In this document: in pieces, positions 16,845 to 24,801 of the stretch
Layout: the number at the start of each line of letters is the position of its first letter
Numbering within the stretch: the stretch's first letter is position 1
From: Clostridiales bacterium
GTDB lineage: Bacteria; Bacillota; Clostridia; Oscillospirales; Oscillospiraceae
NCBI GenBank assembly: GCA_019423635.1
Contig: JAHZBA010000004.1
Coordinates: 50,158-114,157, forward strand
Reading direction: 5' to 3'
DNA: 64,000 nucleotides
Notes under the pieces: generated by a model
The model's database searches: none
What the model was told of the DNA's origin: nothing
What the model saw: the letters and a program-made list of their open reading frames with translations, nothing else
Program-made: the position numbers and the translations under genes

Positions 16845-17864
16845 ATGAACCGCGGTCAAAAATTTTTAGCTCTCCTTCTTGCAGCGCTGCTGCTGTTGTC
16901 CCTGTCCGCCTGCGGCGCCAAGCCCGCGGGGGACGATCCGGCCCCTCCCGCAAAGAGCGATGAGCCCCCCATTACCGTCCGTGCCGCGGCCCTGAAAGGC
17001 CCCACCGCCATGGGTCTCAGCAAGCTGATGCACGACGCCGAGACCGGCGAGAATCAGACCGCCGGCCAGTACGAGTTCACCCTGGCCGCCTCCGCCGACG
17101 AGGTGACCCCCAAGCTGATCCAGGGGGAGCTGGACATGGCCTGTATCCCCGCCAACCTGGCCGCCGTCCTCTACAACCGCACGGAGGGACAGATCGTCAC
17201 TCTGGCGGTGAACACCCTGGGCGTGCTCTACATTGTGGAAAACGGCAACGCCGTGCAGTCCATGGCGGATCTGGCGGGGAAGACCATTGTGGCCTCCGGC
17301 AAGGGCTCCACGCCGGAGTACGCCCTGCGCTACCTGCTGCGGGAGAACGGCCTGGACCCTGACGGCGGCGTGGTCATCGACTGGAAGAGCGAGCACAGCG
17401 AGTGCGTGGCGGCTCTGGCCTCCGGGGCAGCCACCATCGCTCTGCTGCCTCAGCCCTTTGTCACCGTGGCCCAGGGGAAGCTCCCGGACCTCCGGGTCGC
17501 CCTGGATCTGACGGCGGAGTGGGACGCCCTGGACAACGGCTCCGGCCTGATCACCGGCGTGGTGGCGCTGCGGCGGGAGTTTGCGGAGAGCCACCCGGAG
17601 GCCGTGGAGGCGTTTGTCCAGGATTACGCCGCCAGTGTGGAGTGGGTGAATCAGAATGTGTCCGACGCCGCCGCCCTCATCGGAGCGTATGGGATCGTGG
17701 ACGCCGCCGTGGCGGAGAAGGCCCTGCCCTACTGCAACATCGTCTGTCTCACGGGACAGGAGATGGTTGATAAGCTCTCCGGCTACCTCCAGGTCCTGGC
17801 GGACGCGGACGATGCTGCCGTGGGCGGTCAGATGCCCGGAGACGGCTTCTTCTATGGCGCGTAA
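16845..17864 (+). CDS. ABC importer substrate-binding lipoprotein (NMT1/SsuA-like)
   Basis: 339 residues from the ATG at 16845 (ACGGAGGAATCACC upstream). The signal peptide ends in LSAC, so it is lipid-anchored outside the membrane. The fold is a periplasmic-binding type II protein of the NMT1/nitrate-sulfonate-taurine group (conserved RAAALKGPTAMGLSKLM start, GELDMACIPANLAAVLYN, DLAGKTIVASGKGSTPEYALRYLL). The ligand cannot be read from sequence; small organic anions or thiamine precursors are typical. Its TAA overlaps the permease start. Confidence 0.87.
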   Translation: MNRGQKFLALLLAALLLLSLSACGAKPAGDDPAPPAKSDEPPITVRAAALKGPTAMGLSKLMHDAETGENQTAGQYEFTLAASADEVTPKLIQGELDMACIPANLAAVLYNRTEGQIVTLAVNTLGVLYIVENGNAVQSMADLAGKTIVASGKGSTPEYALRYLLRENGLDPDGGVVIDWKSEHSECVAALASGAATIALLPQPFVTVAQGKLPDLRVALDLTAEWDALDNGSGLITGVVALRREFAESHPEAVEAFVQDYAASVEWVNQNVSDAAALIGAYGIVDAAVAEKALPYCNIVCLTGQEMVDKLSGYLQVLADADDAAVGGQMPGDGFFYGA

Positions 17865-18603
17865 GAACGGCCTTCCCCTCTGGGCGGTGGGGGTCTGGCT
17901 GCTGGTGTGGCAGGGGGCCGGCATGGTGCTGGACCAGAGTCTCCTGCTGCCCTCGCCCCTGGAGGCCCTGGGCCGCCTGGGGGAGCTGGCCTGCACCGGC
18001 GCTTTCTGGCGGGCGGTGGCCTGGTCCTCCGTCCGGATTCTGGGGGGATTTCTCCTGGCGTGCCTTGCGGCGGTGGGGCTGGCAGTCCCCGCCTCCCGCT
18101 GCCGGTGGGTCCGGGAGCTGCTGGCGCCGCTGGTTGCGGCGGTGAAGACCGTGCCGGTGGCCTCCTTCATCATTTTGGCCCTGGTATGGCTGGACAGCCG
18201 CCGCCTGTCCTGTTTCATCGCTGGACTGATGGTGTTCCCCACGGTCTATCTGAACGTGCTGGAGGGCATCGGACAGGCGGACCGGCAGCTGCTGGAGATG
18301 GCCGGGGTCTTCCGGGTGTCCCCCTGGCGGCAGATGGCGGGGATCTACCTGCCGGCGGTGCTGCCGGGCTTTCGCGCCGCCTGTTCCCTGGGGCTGGGCC
18401 TTTGCTGGAAGGCCGGGGTGGCCGCGGAGGTCATCGGCCTGCCCCAGGGCTCCCTGGGAGAGCGGCTGTACACCGCCAAGGTGTACTTTGAGACGGCGGA
18501 CCTCTTCGCCTGGACCGCCGTCATTGTGACGGTGTCCATGGTCTTTGAGCGATTGTTTCTGCGGGCGGTGGACGCCCTGGCAAGGGAGGTGGGTGCCCTT
18601 TGA
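17854..18603 (+). CDS. ABC importer permease (SsuC/TauC-like)
   Basis: 249 residues from the ATG at 17854, which overlaps the end of the substrate-binding gene by 11 bp. Six membrane segments are predicted by eye. The EAA-type coupling loop is seen as LLEMAGVFRVSPWRQMAGIYLPAVLPGF (about residues 148-175). The protein would form the channel with the ATPase encoded next. No other start has a ribosome site as close. Confidence 0.87.
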   Translation: MARKNGLPLWAVGVWLLVWQGAGMVLDQSLLLPSPLEALGRLGELACTGAFWRAVAWSSVRILGGFLLACLAAVGLAVPASRCRWVRELLAPLVAAVKTVPVASFIILALVWLDSRRLSCFIAGLMVFPTVYLNVLEGIGQADRQLLEMAGVFRVSPWRQMAGIYLPAVLPGFRAACSLGLGLCWKAGVAAEVIGLPQGSLGERLYTAKVYFETADLFAWTAVIVTVSMVFERLFLRAVDALAREVGAL

Positions 18604-19175
18604 ACGCCGTGAGAGCGGAGCACATCTGGAAGTCCTATGGGGAACGGACCGTTTTGCAGGATGTGAGCCTCACCGCCGGCCCGGACCGAATCACCTGCGT
18701 CATGGCCCCCTCCGGGGCCGGAAAGACCACGCTGCTGCGGATTCTTCTGGGCCTGGAGCAGCCGGACCGGGGCACCGTCTCCCTGCCGGGAGCAGGCCGC
18801 TGGGGGGTCGTATTCCAGGAGGACCGGCTGCTGGAGCATCTGGATGTCCGGGGAAACCTCCGTTTTGCCCTGGGGGCGGCCTGTGAGGAGTCCCGTGCCG
18901 CGGCGCTGCTGGAAGAGCTGGGGCTTTCGGAGACAGCGGGAAAGCCGGTCCGGGAGTTCTCCGGGGGGATGCGGCGGCGGCTGGCCCTGATCCGGGCCCT
19001 GCTGGCCCCCGCCGACGCCCTGGCTCTGGATGAGCCCTTCACGGGGCTGGATAGGGAGAACCGGGAGCGGTGCCGAACCTGCCTGCGCCGGGAGGCGGCG
19101 GGCCGCCCGGTGGTGCTGGTGACCCATGAGGAGGCGGACGCCGCCGGCCTGGGGGCGGAGATTCTGAGGCTTTAG
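18600..19175 (+). CDS. ABC importer ATP-binding protein, short form
   Basis: 191 residues with TTG start at 18600 overlapping the permease TGA (TTTGA), and AGGGAGGT 11 bp upstream; a GTG three codons on is the alternative. Walker A APSGAGKTT (residues 38-46), Q-loop VVFQEDRL, signature FSGGMRRRLALIRALL, Walker B ALALDEP and H-loop VTHE are complete. It is about 50 residues shorter than SsuB/TauB proteins at the C-terminus, and its TAG stop is the first triplet of MITE-like element B, so a loss of the native 3' end by insertion is possible. Confidence 0.87.
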   Translation: MNAVRAEHIWKSYGERTVLQDVSLTAGPDRITCVMAPSGAGKTTLLRILLGLEQPDRGTVSLPGAGRWGVVFQEDRLLEHLDVRGNLRFALGAACEESRAAALLEELGLSETAGKPVREFSGGMRRRLALIRALLAPADALALDEPFTGLDRENRERCRTCLRREAAGRPVVLVTHEEADAAGLGAEILRL

Positions 19176-19337
19176 AGCCTATCCCGAAATAAGACGTGCG
19201 CAGATTGTGCCGTCAGATTTTGCGCCAGACAAGGCGGTTTTTCGCTTACCGGGCTGTCGCCCGGCAAGGAAAACCAACGCAGTATAGCACAAAATATGCA
19301 AGCAAGCTGTGTGCGGATGATTTCGGGATAGGCTCTA
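19173..19337. mobile_element. MITE-like element B (165 bp, TAGAGCC termini)
   Basis: The termini are perfect 18-bp inverted repeats (TAGAGCCTATCCCGAAAT at the left, its complement ending at 19337), with weaker pairing for another 13 bp. The interior contains ACCGGGC ... GCCCGGC and GCCAGACAAGGC and no gene. As in element A the first three bases are the stop codon of the upstream gene and both ends read TA. The sequence is otherwise unlike element A, so these are two families with the same end rule. Confidence 0.72.
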
Positions 19338-19540
19338 AGGGCCCCGGGCGGGAGAAGCAGGACGGGTTTCTGCGTTCCAAAAGGAGAGGAGGGGAGAAAC
19401 TCCCTGCCGATGTCAGAAATCCCGGTAAAAGGGAGCTGGAATTTGTGCAGGATGCGGTGTTAAAATTCCGCAAAGAGACTGGCCTTTCCAGGGGTGCGTG
19501 TGGTACAATGACTTGATTTTTCCGGTGGAGGAGAGGCCCT

Positions 19541-20380
19541 ATGATCAAGATTACCACAGACAGCACCTGTGACCTGCCTGCCGCGCTGCTGGAGCGGTAT
19601 GGAATTGACGTATTTCCCCTGGGCGTGGTCAAGGGCGGAGCGCTCTATCACGACGGCCTGGACATCACCACGGCGGACATCGCCGCCCATGTGGAGGCCG
19701 GCGGGGAGATTACCACCACCAACGCGGTGAACATTGCCGATTATGAAGAGCGGTTCCGGGCGCTGGCGGCCCGGTATGAGGCTGTGATCCACCTCAATAT
19801 CGGGCCGGACTTCTCCTGCTGCCACCAGAATGCCAAGCTTGCGGCAGAGGAGCTGCCCAACGTCCACGTGGTCAGCTCGGAGAATCTCTCCGTGGGCCAC
19901 GGGGCCCTGGTGCTGGCCGCCGCCGAGGCGGCGGAGGCGGGGAAGCGCCCGGAGGAGATCCTGGAGCTGCTGTCCTCGCTGGTGCCCCGGCTGGAGATGA
20001 GCTTTGTGCTGGACCGGCTGGACTATATGAAAAAGGGCGGCCGCTGCTCCGCCGTGACGGCCCTGGGCGCAAACCTTTTGAAACTCCACCCCTGTATTGA
20101 AGTGATCGACGGAAAGATGGGGGTAGTGAAGAAGTACCGGGGCTCTATCGAGCGGGTGATCGCAGACTATCTCCACGACCGCCTGGCGGGCCGGGAGGAC
20201 CTGGAGACAGACCGGGTGATTCTGGTAGACACCTGTCCGGACGACCATCTGACGTCCATCGCCAGGGAGTGCCTGAGAGCGGACGGCCGGTTTGGCCAGG
20301 TGCTCGAGACCAAGGCCGGGTGTACCATCTTCTCCCACTGCGGCCCGGGCACGCTGGGGATTCTGCTGGTGCGGAAGTGA
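19541..20380 (+). CDS. DegV family fatty-acid-binding protein (FakB-like)
   Basis: 279 residues. Begins IKITTDSTCDLP, the DegV signature, with the EDD fold domain and a C-terminal lid. DegV/FakB proteins hold a fatty acid while FakA phosphorylates its carboxyl group for phospholipid synthesis. The matching kinase catalytic subunit is in this window at 36241-37920, which makes the FakB role plausible although DegV proteins come in several specificities. A TACAAT with TGG extension (19504-19509) is a likely -10. GTGGAGGAG is the ribosome site. Confidence 0.85.
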   Translation: MIKITTDSTCDLPAALLERYGIDVFPLGVVKGGALYHDGLDITTADIAAHVEAGGEITTTNAVNIADYEERFRALAARYEAVIHLNIGPDFSCCHQNAKLAAEELPNVHVVSSENLSVGHGALVLAAAEAAEAGKRPEEILELLSSLVPRLEMSFVLDRLDYMKKGGRCSAVTALGANLLKLHPCIEVIDGKMGVVKKYRGSIERVIADYLHDRLAGREDLETDRVILVDTCPDDHLTSIARECLRADGRFGQVLETKAGCTIFSHCGPGTLGILLVRK

Positions 20381-20458
20381 GGACGGCGCGGCGGTGCCCT
20401 GCCGGCCCGCGGGCGTCCTCCGAGATCAACGCGCTGGAGGACCGCTTTTGCCAGGATA

Positions 20459-20521
20459 AAACGCGCTGTGCCGCAGGCACAGCGCGTTGATGTTTGTCCG
20501 CAAAAACCGGGAAAATCCCGG
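20459..20521. terminator. Tandem hairpins between degV and ridA
   Basis: First hairpin AACGCGCTGTGCC / GCACAGCGCGTT (20459-20487), second CCGGGA / TCCCGG (20507-20521) which is followed on the minus strand by TTTTTG. The first suits the plus-strand degV gene and the second the minus-strand ridA gene. Confidence 0.65.
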
Positions 20522-20535
20522 ATGTCGGGGGAAAA

Positions 20536-20910
20536 TTACTTTGCCGCAATGGCCTCAATCTCGCAGAGGACACCCTTGGGCAGGGTCTTCACCGCCACAC
20601 AGCTGCGGGCGGGCTTGGAGGTGAAGTACCTGCCGTACACCTCGTTAAAGGCGGCGAAGTCGCCCATGTCCGCCAGGAAGCAGGTGGTCTTCACCACGTT
20701 TGCAAGAAGGGTGCCGCCGGCCTCCAGCACGGCCGCCACATTCCGGCAGCTCTGCTCCGCCTGAGCGGCGATTCCCTCGGGCACCTCTCCCAGGACGGGG
20801 TCCACGGGGATCTGACCGGAGGTAAAGACCCAGTCGCCGACGACCCAGCCTTGGGAGTAGGGGCCGATGGCGCCGGGGGCATTGGGGGTGGAGATGACAG
20901 TTTTTTCCAT
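20536..20910 (-). CDS. ridA: RidA family reactive intermediate/imine deaminase
   Basis: 124 residues from the ATG at 20910 (GGAGGCTTCTTATC upstream; longer frames are unsupported). Hydrolyses reactive enamine/imine intermediates released by PLP enzymes such as threonine dehydratase. The active-site arginine is in PARSCVAVKTLPKGVLCEIEAIA (about residue 104), with GPYSQG and TSGQIPVDP as the other signatures. Stands alone on the minus strand. Confidence 0.93.
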   Translation of the reverse strand: MEKTVISTPNAPGAIGPYSQGWVVGDWVFTSGQIPVDPVLGEVPEGIAAQAEQSCRNVAAVLEAGGTLLANVVKTTCFLADMGDFAAFNEVYGRYFTSKPARSCVAVKTLPKGVLCEIEAIAAK

Positions 20911-21191
20911 GATAAGAAGCCTCCTTCGTTTTGATTGCAGTCCGTGCAGCCAAAAGGCAGCGCAGAGCACGGCGGCCTGGCGGTGTGCAAGGGGCACGTT
21001 CACGGAGCTGCAGACCAGGCAAACCGGCCGCGAGGCGATCCCCGCCGGGGGAGGGGGACCGCGGCAGCGCCTCAGGTTTACCGGCTGTAAGAATATCATA
21101 TCACCCTCAGACAAAAAGTCAATCTTGTCTGTTGTGCGCCCCCTCAAAAAGTGCTATGATGGTCCCAAAGTACGAAGGAGCATGGGATCAA

Positions 21192-21935
21192 ATGGATTTC
21201 AAACAGAGCATGACGGAGAACAGCTACACCCGGCAGGAGGAGCTGGGCTTCTGGGACTGCGGCCCGGACAAGCGGGTACGGATGGCGGCGCTTTTGAGCA
21301 AGGCGGCCACCTTTGCCGGATATGACTATGACGCCAGAGGCCTGACCCACGAGGTGCTCTACGCCATGCGGGAGGTGTTCCTGCTCTCCCGGATCGCCCT
21401 GCGGATTCACGAGTGCCCGCGGTCCCGGGATCTGCTGACCATCACCACCTGGGAAAACGGCGCCAAGGGAGCCCATATGCAGCGGGTCTATGAGATGGTG
21501 GATGAGACAGGGCGCCTGCGGGTCTCCATCAAAAGCGACTGGATTCTGGTGGACCCGGAGACCCGGAAGATCCTCCGCCCCACCTCCTTCACCGCCAAGC
21601 CCCTGGGTGTCTGCCCCAAGGAGATCGACTGTCCGGAGACCCGGAAGATCCTCCTGCCGAAAGAGGGACTGGAGGACCTGGGGAGCCGGGAGATCCGCTG
21701 GTCGGATCTGGACGGCAACGGCCACCTGTACAGCGGCAACTACGGCGACATCATCTGGGACGCCCTGCCGCCGGACCTGCGGGACCGGACGCCCAGGGAG
21801 CTCTATCTGAACTACAGCAAGGAGGCCACCCTGGGAGAGACCCTGCGCCTGCGGGGCGTCCGGGAGGGGGAGACCTACCGCATGGAGGGCCTGGGGCCGG
21901 AGGCCCTCTGCTTTACGGCCCTGTGTGTGTTTTGA
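21192..21935 (+). CDS. Acyl-ACP thioesterase
   Basis: 247 residues from the ATG at 21192 (AAGGAG 12 bp upstream; the frame is open from 20931). Two hot-dog domains in tandem, as in plant FatA/FatB and bacterial homologues; releases fatty acids from acyl carrier protein. The second domain has the catalytic-type motif WSDLDGNGHLYSGNYGD (Asp and His positions conserved, about residues 175-190). A 20-bp exact direct repeat (CCGGAGACCCGGAAGATCCT) occurs at about 21557 and 21635, coding PETRKIL twice around the domain linker. Confidence 0.88.
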   Translation: MDFKQSMTENSYTRQEELGFWDCGPDKRVRMAALLSKAATFAGYDYDARGLTHEVLYAMREVFLLSRIALRIHECPRSRDLLTITTWENGAKGAHMQRVYEMVDETGRLRVSIKSDWILVDPETRKILRPTSFTAKPLGVCPKEIDCPETRKILLPKEGLEDLGSREIRWSDLDGNGHLYSGNYGDIIWDALPPDLRDRTPRELYLNYSKEATLGETLRLRGVREGETYRMEGLGPEALCFTALCVF

Positions 21936-21945
21936 AAAGTGCGTG

Positions 21946-21979
21946 AAAAAGAGGCACGATCGAAAGATCGTGCCTCTTG
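21946..21979 (-). terminator. Terminator of the BMP lipoprotein gene
   Basis: 13-bp stem AAGAGGCACGATC / GATCGTGCCTCTT with GAAA/TTTC loop, followed on the minus strand by TTTTT. It also lies 10 bp after the thioesterase stop and may serve both genes. Confidence 0.88.
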
Positions 21980-21997
21980 GTTCCTTTTGGAACGGGA

Positions 21998-23278
21998 TCA
22001 GTTGTTGTTCAGCTCGGTGATGCCGTCCACCCGCAGGTCGAAATAGGGGGCGGAGCGGTATACGGACTCCTGGAAGGCGCCGTCGGAGATCACGTTCTCG
22101 GTGGGGCCTTCAAAGATGGTGGCGCCGGTGCCGAAGTCAATGATGGAGAAATTCACCTCGTAGCTGTCCACCTTCTGGCCGCCCACGGTGAACTTGCTGG
22201 TGTCAAAGACCTTCAGGCTGCCGTCCTTGATGCCGCTCCAGGCGGCGTCCACGGCCTCCTGGGTACCGGCAGCGCAGCTGCCGCCCAGGGGGGAGATCAT
22301 GACGGCGTCATCGGCAATGCCGGTGGCGAAGTCGGCGGGAATCTCCTCACCGGCCAGGAACTTCTCCAGCGTGGCCTGATACAGCACAGACCAGTTGTTC
22401 TGGGCGGAGGTCAGAGCGGCGTCAGGGGCAACGGAGAGCATGTCGATGTTGTAGCCCACGGAGTAGGCCACGGTGCCGCTCTTCAGAGCCTCCTGCACGG
22501 CGGAGGGGGCGCCGGTGGAGTCGGCGTGCTGGCCGATGATGACGCAGCCCCGGGCCATCAGAGCATTGGCGGTCTCCGCCTCGGCGTTGGGATCATACCA
22601 GCTGTTGGTGTACTGCACATCCATGTGGGCCTCGGGGACGATGGACTGGATGCCCAGCAGGAAGGCGGTGTAGCCGCAGACCACCTCGGCGTAGGGATAG
22701 GCGCCCACATAGCCCACATAGGGATCGGACACGGTACCGGCGTCCATCAGCTCCTTGAGCTTCATGCCGGCCACCACGCCGGAGACGTAGCGGGACTCAT
22801 AGGTATAGGGGAAGATGTTCTTGAAGTTGCTGAGGCCGGACACGGCGGCCTGGTCGCCGGTGCAGGAGACGAAGGTGACCTCCGGATACTCCTGTGCGGC
22901 CTGGAGCATATAGGTCTGGTGGCCGTAGGAGTCGGAGAAGATGATGTTGCAGCCGGATTCCGCCAGATCCACGGCGGCGTCATGGCAGGCCTCGTTCTCG
23001 TCGATGTTGTAGCGGATGACCACCTGGTTGGTGTCGTTGGCGTCGATGCCCAGGCTCGCGCAGGCGGCCTGGAGGCCCTCAATGTGGGCGGCATCGTAGC
23101 CGGAGTTGATGTCGTGGACACAGATCAGGCCGATCTTCACGCTCGGCGCGTCGGTGCCGCCGTCCTCGGACTGCTGGGCATTGTCCTTGTTGTCTTCTGC
23201 AGGAGCGTCGTTCCCCCCGCAGGCGGCCAGGCTCAGCACCATGACCAGCGAGAGGAGCACAGCAAGAAACTTCTTCAT
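21998..23278 (-). CDS. BMP-family (purine nucleoside-type) substrate-binding lipoprotein
   Basis: 426 residues from the ATG at 23278 (GAAGGAGG upstream; the frame continues to 23341). Signal peptide with lipobox LAAC, then an acidic linker rich in Asp/Asn. Mature domain is of the BmpA/PnrA group: HDINSGYDAAHIEGL, NIIFSDSYGHQTYMLQAA, NIFPYTYESRYVSGVVAGMKL, GYVGAYPYAEVVCGYTAFLLG. Relatives bind purine nucleosides for an ABC importer, but no ATPase or permease gene is adjacent. It has its own promoter and terminator, and it borders the YgeW/YgeY locus. Confidence 0.87.
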   Translation of the reverse strand: MKKFLAVLLSLVMVLSLAACGGNDAPAEDNKDNAQQSEDGGTDAPSVKIGLICVHDINSGYDAAHIEGLQAACASLGIDANDTNQVVIRYNIDENEACHDAAVDLAESGCNIIFSDSYGHQTYMLQAAQEYPEVTFVSCTGDQAAVSGLSNFKNIFPYTYESRYVSGVVAGMKLKELMDAGTVSDPYVGYVGAYPYAEVVCGYTAFLLGIQSIVPEAHMDVQYTNSWYDPNAEAETANALMARGCVIIGQHADSTGAPSAVQEALKSGTVAYSVGYNIDMLSVAPDAALTSAQNNWSVLYQATLEKFLAGEEIPADFATGIADDAVMISPLGGSCAAGTQEAVDAAWSGIKDGSLKVFDTSKFTVGGQKVDSYEVNFSIIDFGTGATIFEGPTENVISDGAFQESVYRSAPYFDLRVDGITELNNN

Positions 23279-23336
23279 TCTTTTTCCTCCTTCAAAAATA
23301 AAAGGGTTGGGCCGCAATGGCCCCTCGGATAGTTCT

Positions 23337-23365
23337 ATCATACAAGTTTGACCTCAAAAATTCAA
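23337..23365 (-). promoter_or_regulatory. Promoter of the BMP lipoprotein gene
   Basis: On the minus strand TTGAAT (23365-23360), 17 bp, TATGAT (23342-23337), 59 bp before the start codon. Confidence 0.75.
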
Positions 23366-23460
23366 CAGCTTTTTTGTATTTTTATGGGAAATATGAGCGG
23401 AAATTTTGGGAAATCTCGTTTAAATTTTATCAAATACAGAGAATTGCAGCCAAAGATGAC

Positions 23461-23493
23461 AAAAAAGGAAGCGGATTTCCCGCTTCCTTTTGC
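23461..23493. terminator. Bidirectional terminator after arcC
   Basis: GGAAGCGG ATTT CCGCTTCC hairpin flanked by AAAAAA on the left and TTTT on the right. On the minus strand it gives a T-run and separates the ygeY-ygeW-arcC transcript from the BMP gene. Confidence 0.8.
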
Positions 23494-23750
23494 AACTCTG
23501 ACAGAGACGCCGGAGTTTCGTGCCGCCGGCACAGGTCCTGTTTGGGACAGGGCAGAACGCCGTCCGGCCCCCTCTTTTTCCACCGGGACTGCGGGGAGTT
23601 CCCCCGAAATCCGTCGGGATTCCCGCGGGACATCGCCTCGTCCGGCCAAAAATCCGTTCAATCCAAAGGCTCAAACAGGACCCGGCCGGCGGCAGCGGGG
23701 GATGCGCGGCGCAAAGATGCGGCACGCCGCGTGGCTCCGGGGGTCCCGGA
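23494..23750. other. Non-coding stretch downstream of arcC
   Basis: 257 bp between the arcC stop and the terminator, GC-rich, with no convincing start site or conserved product in any frame. Together with 23279-23493 this gives a 472-bp interval that holds only the BMP promoter and the terminator. Confidence 0.6.
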
Positions 23751-24689
23751 TTATGCGGAGATCACGGTGCCGGTTTTGCCCCGGATGCCGTCTCCGGCCC
23801 GGTTCAGCAGCGTAATGAGGGCCCTGCGGCCGGGCCGGGACTCCGCAAAGCCCACGGCGGCCTGGATTTTGGGCAGCATACTGCCGGGGGCAAACTGCCC
23901 CTCCTGGGCGTACTGCCGGGCCTCGGCCGGGGTCAGATGGTCCAGCCAGCGCTGGTCTGGCGTTCCAAAATTCACCGCCACCTTCTCCACGGCCGTCAAG
24001 ATGATGAGCAGGTCCGCGTCCAGCTCCTCCGCCAGCAGCGCGGCGGCCAGGTCCTTGTCGATGACGGCGGGGGCGCCCTTCAGGTGGTGGCGCTCTTTGG
24101 CCAGCACGGGGATGCCGCCGCCTCCGCAGGCGATGGCCACCAGCCCCGCGTCCATCAGAGCCCGGATGGTGGAGAGCTCCACCACCGCCAGAGGCTGGGG
24201 GGAGGCCACCACCCGTCGCCAGCCCCGGCCGGCGTCCTCCGCCACCTGATAGCCCCACTCCCGGGCCAGGGTCTCCGCCTCCTCCCGGGTCAGGAAGGGG
24301 CCGATGGGCTTGGTGGGATGCTGGAAGGCGGGGTCCTGTTCGTCCACCACCACCTGGGTCAGCACCGTGGCCACGCCGGTGGAGAGACCGCAGTCCAGCA
24401 GCTCCTCCTTCAAGGCGTTTTGAAGGTCATAGCCGATGTAGCCCTGGCTCATGGCCACGCACACGGACAGGGGCATGACGTCGCTGGCAGGCTCCTGGCG
24501 GTGGTAGGCGGCGAAGGCGTTTTGGATCATCCCCACCTGGGGGCCGTTGCCGTGGACGATGACCACCTGGTGTCCGTCGGCGATGAGCGCGGCAATGGCC
24601 TTTGCGGTGTGCTTCACCGCGGACATCTGCTGGGGGAGGTTTTTGCCCAGGGCATTTCCGCCCAGGGCGACGACGATTCGGTTGGGCAC
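23751..24689 (-). CDS. arcC: Carbamate kinase
   Basis: 312 residues, GTG start at 24689 with AAGGTGG 11 bp upstream. Transfers the phosphate of carbamoyl phosphate to ADP, the ATP-yielding last step of arginine or purine-derived ureide breakdown. Amino-acid-kinase motifs: VALGGNALG (residues 6-14), VHGNGPQVG (about 45), CGGGGIPV and GAPAVIDKDLAAALLAEELDADLLIILTAV, then FAPGSMLPKIQAAVGF. It is the third gene of ygeY-ygeW-arcC and would use the carbamoyl phosphate released by YgeW. Confidence 0.95.
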   Translation of the reverse strand: MPNRIVVALGGNALGKNLPQQMSAVKHTAKAIAALIADGHQVVIVHGNGPQVGMIQNAFAAYHRQEPASDVMPLSVCVAMSQGYIGYDLQNALKEELLDCGLSTGVATVLTQVVVDEQDPAFQHPTKPIGPFLTREEAETLAREWGYQVAEDAGRGWRRVVASPQPLAVVELSTIRALMDAGLVAIACGGGGIPVLAKERHHLKGAPAVIDKDLAAALLAEELDADLLIILTAVEKVAVNFGTPDQRWLDHLTPAEARQYAQEGQFAPGSMLPKIQAAVGFAESRPGRRALITLLNRAGDGIRGKTGTVISA

Positions 24690-24801
24690 AAGAACACCAC
24701 CTTTTCAGGGCTTCAGGACCTGTATTCCGCTGGGAACCCAGGTCCTGAGCGTAGAGCCGGAAGAGGGCGGGATGCCCGGACGCGGGCACCCCGCGGCGGG
24801 C

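Noticed and set aside
18600..19175. Frameshift at the end of the ABC ATPase
   Set aside because: The other two frames after 19140 do not continue the ATPase pattern; the end coincides with element B instead.
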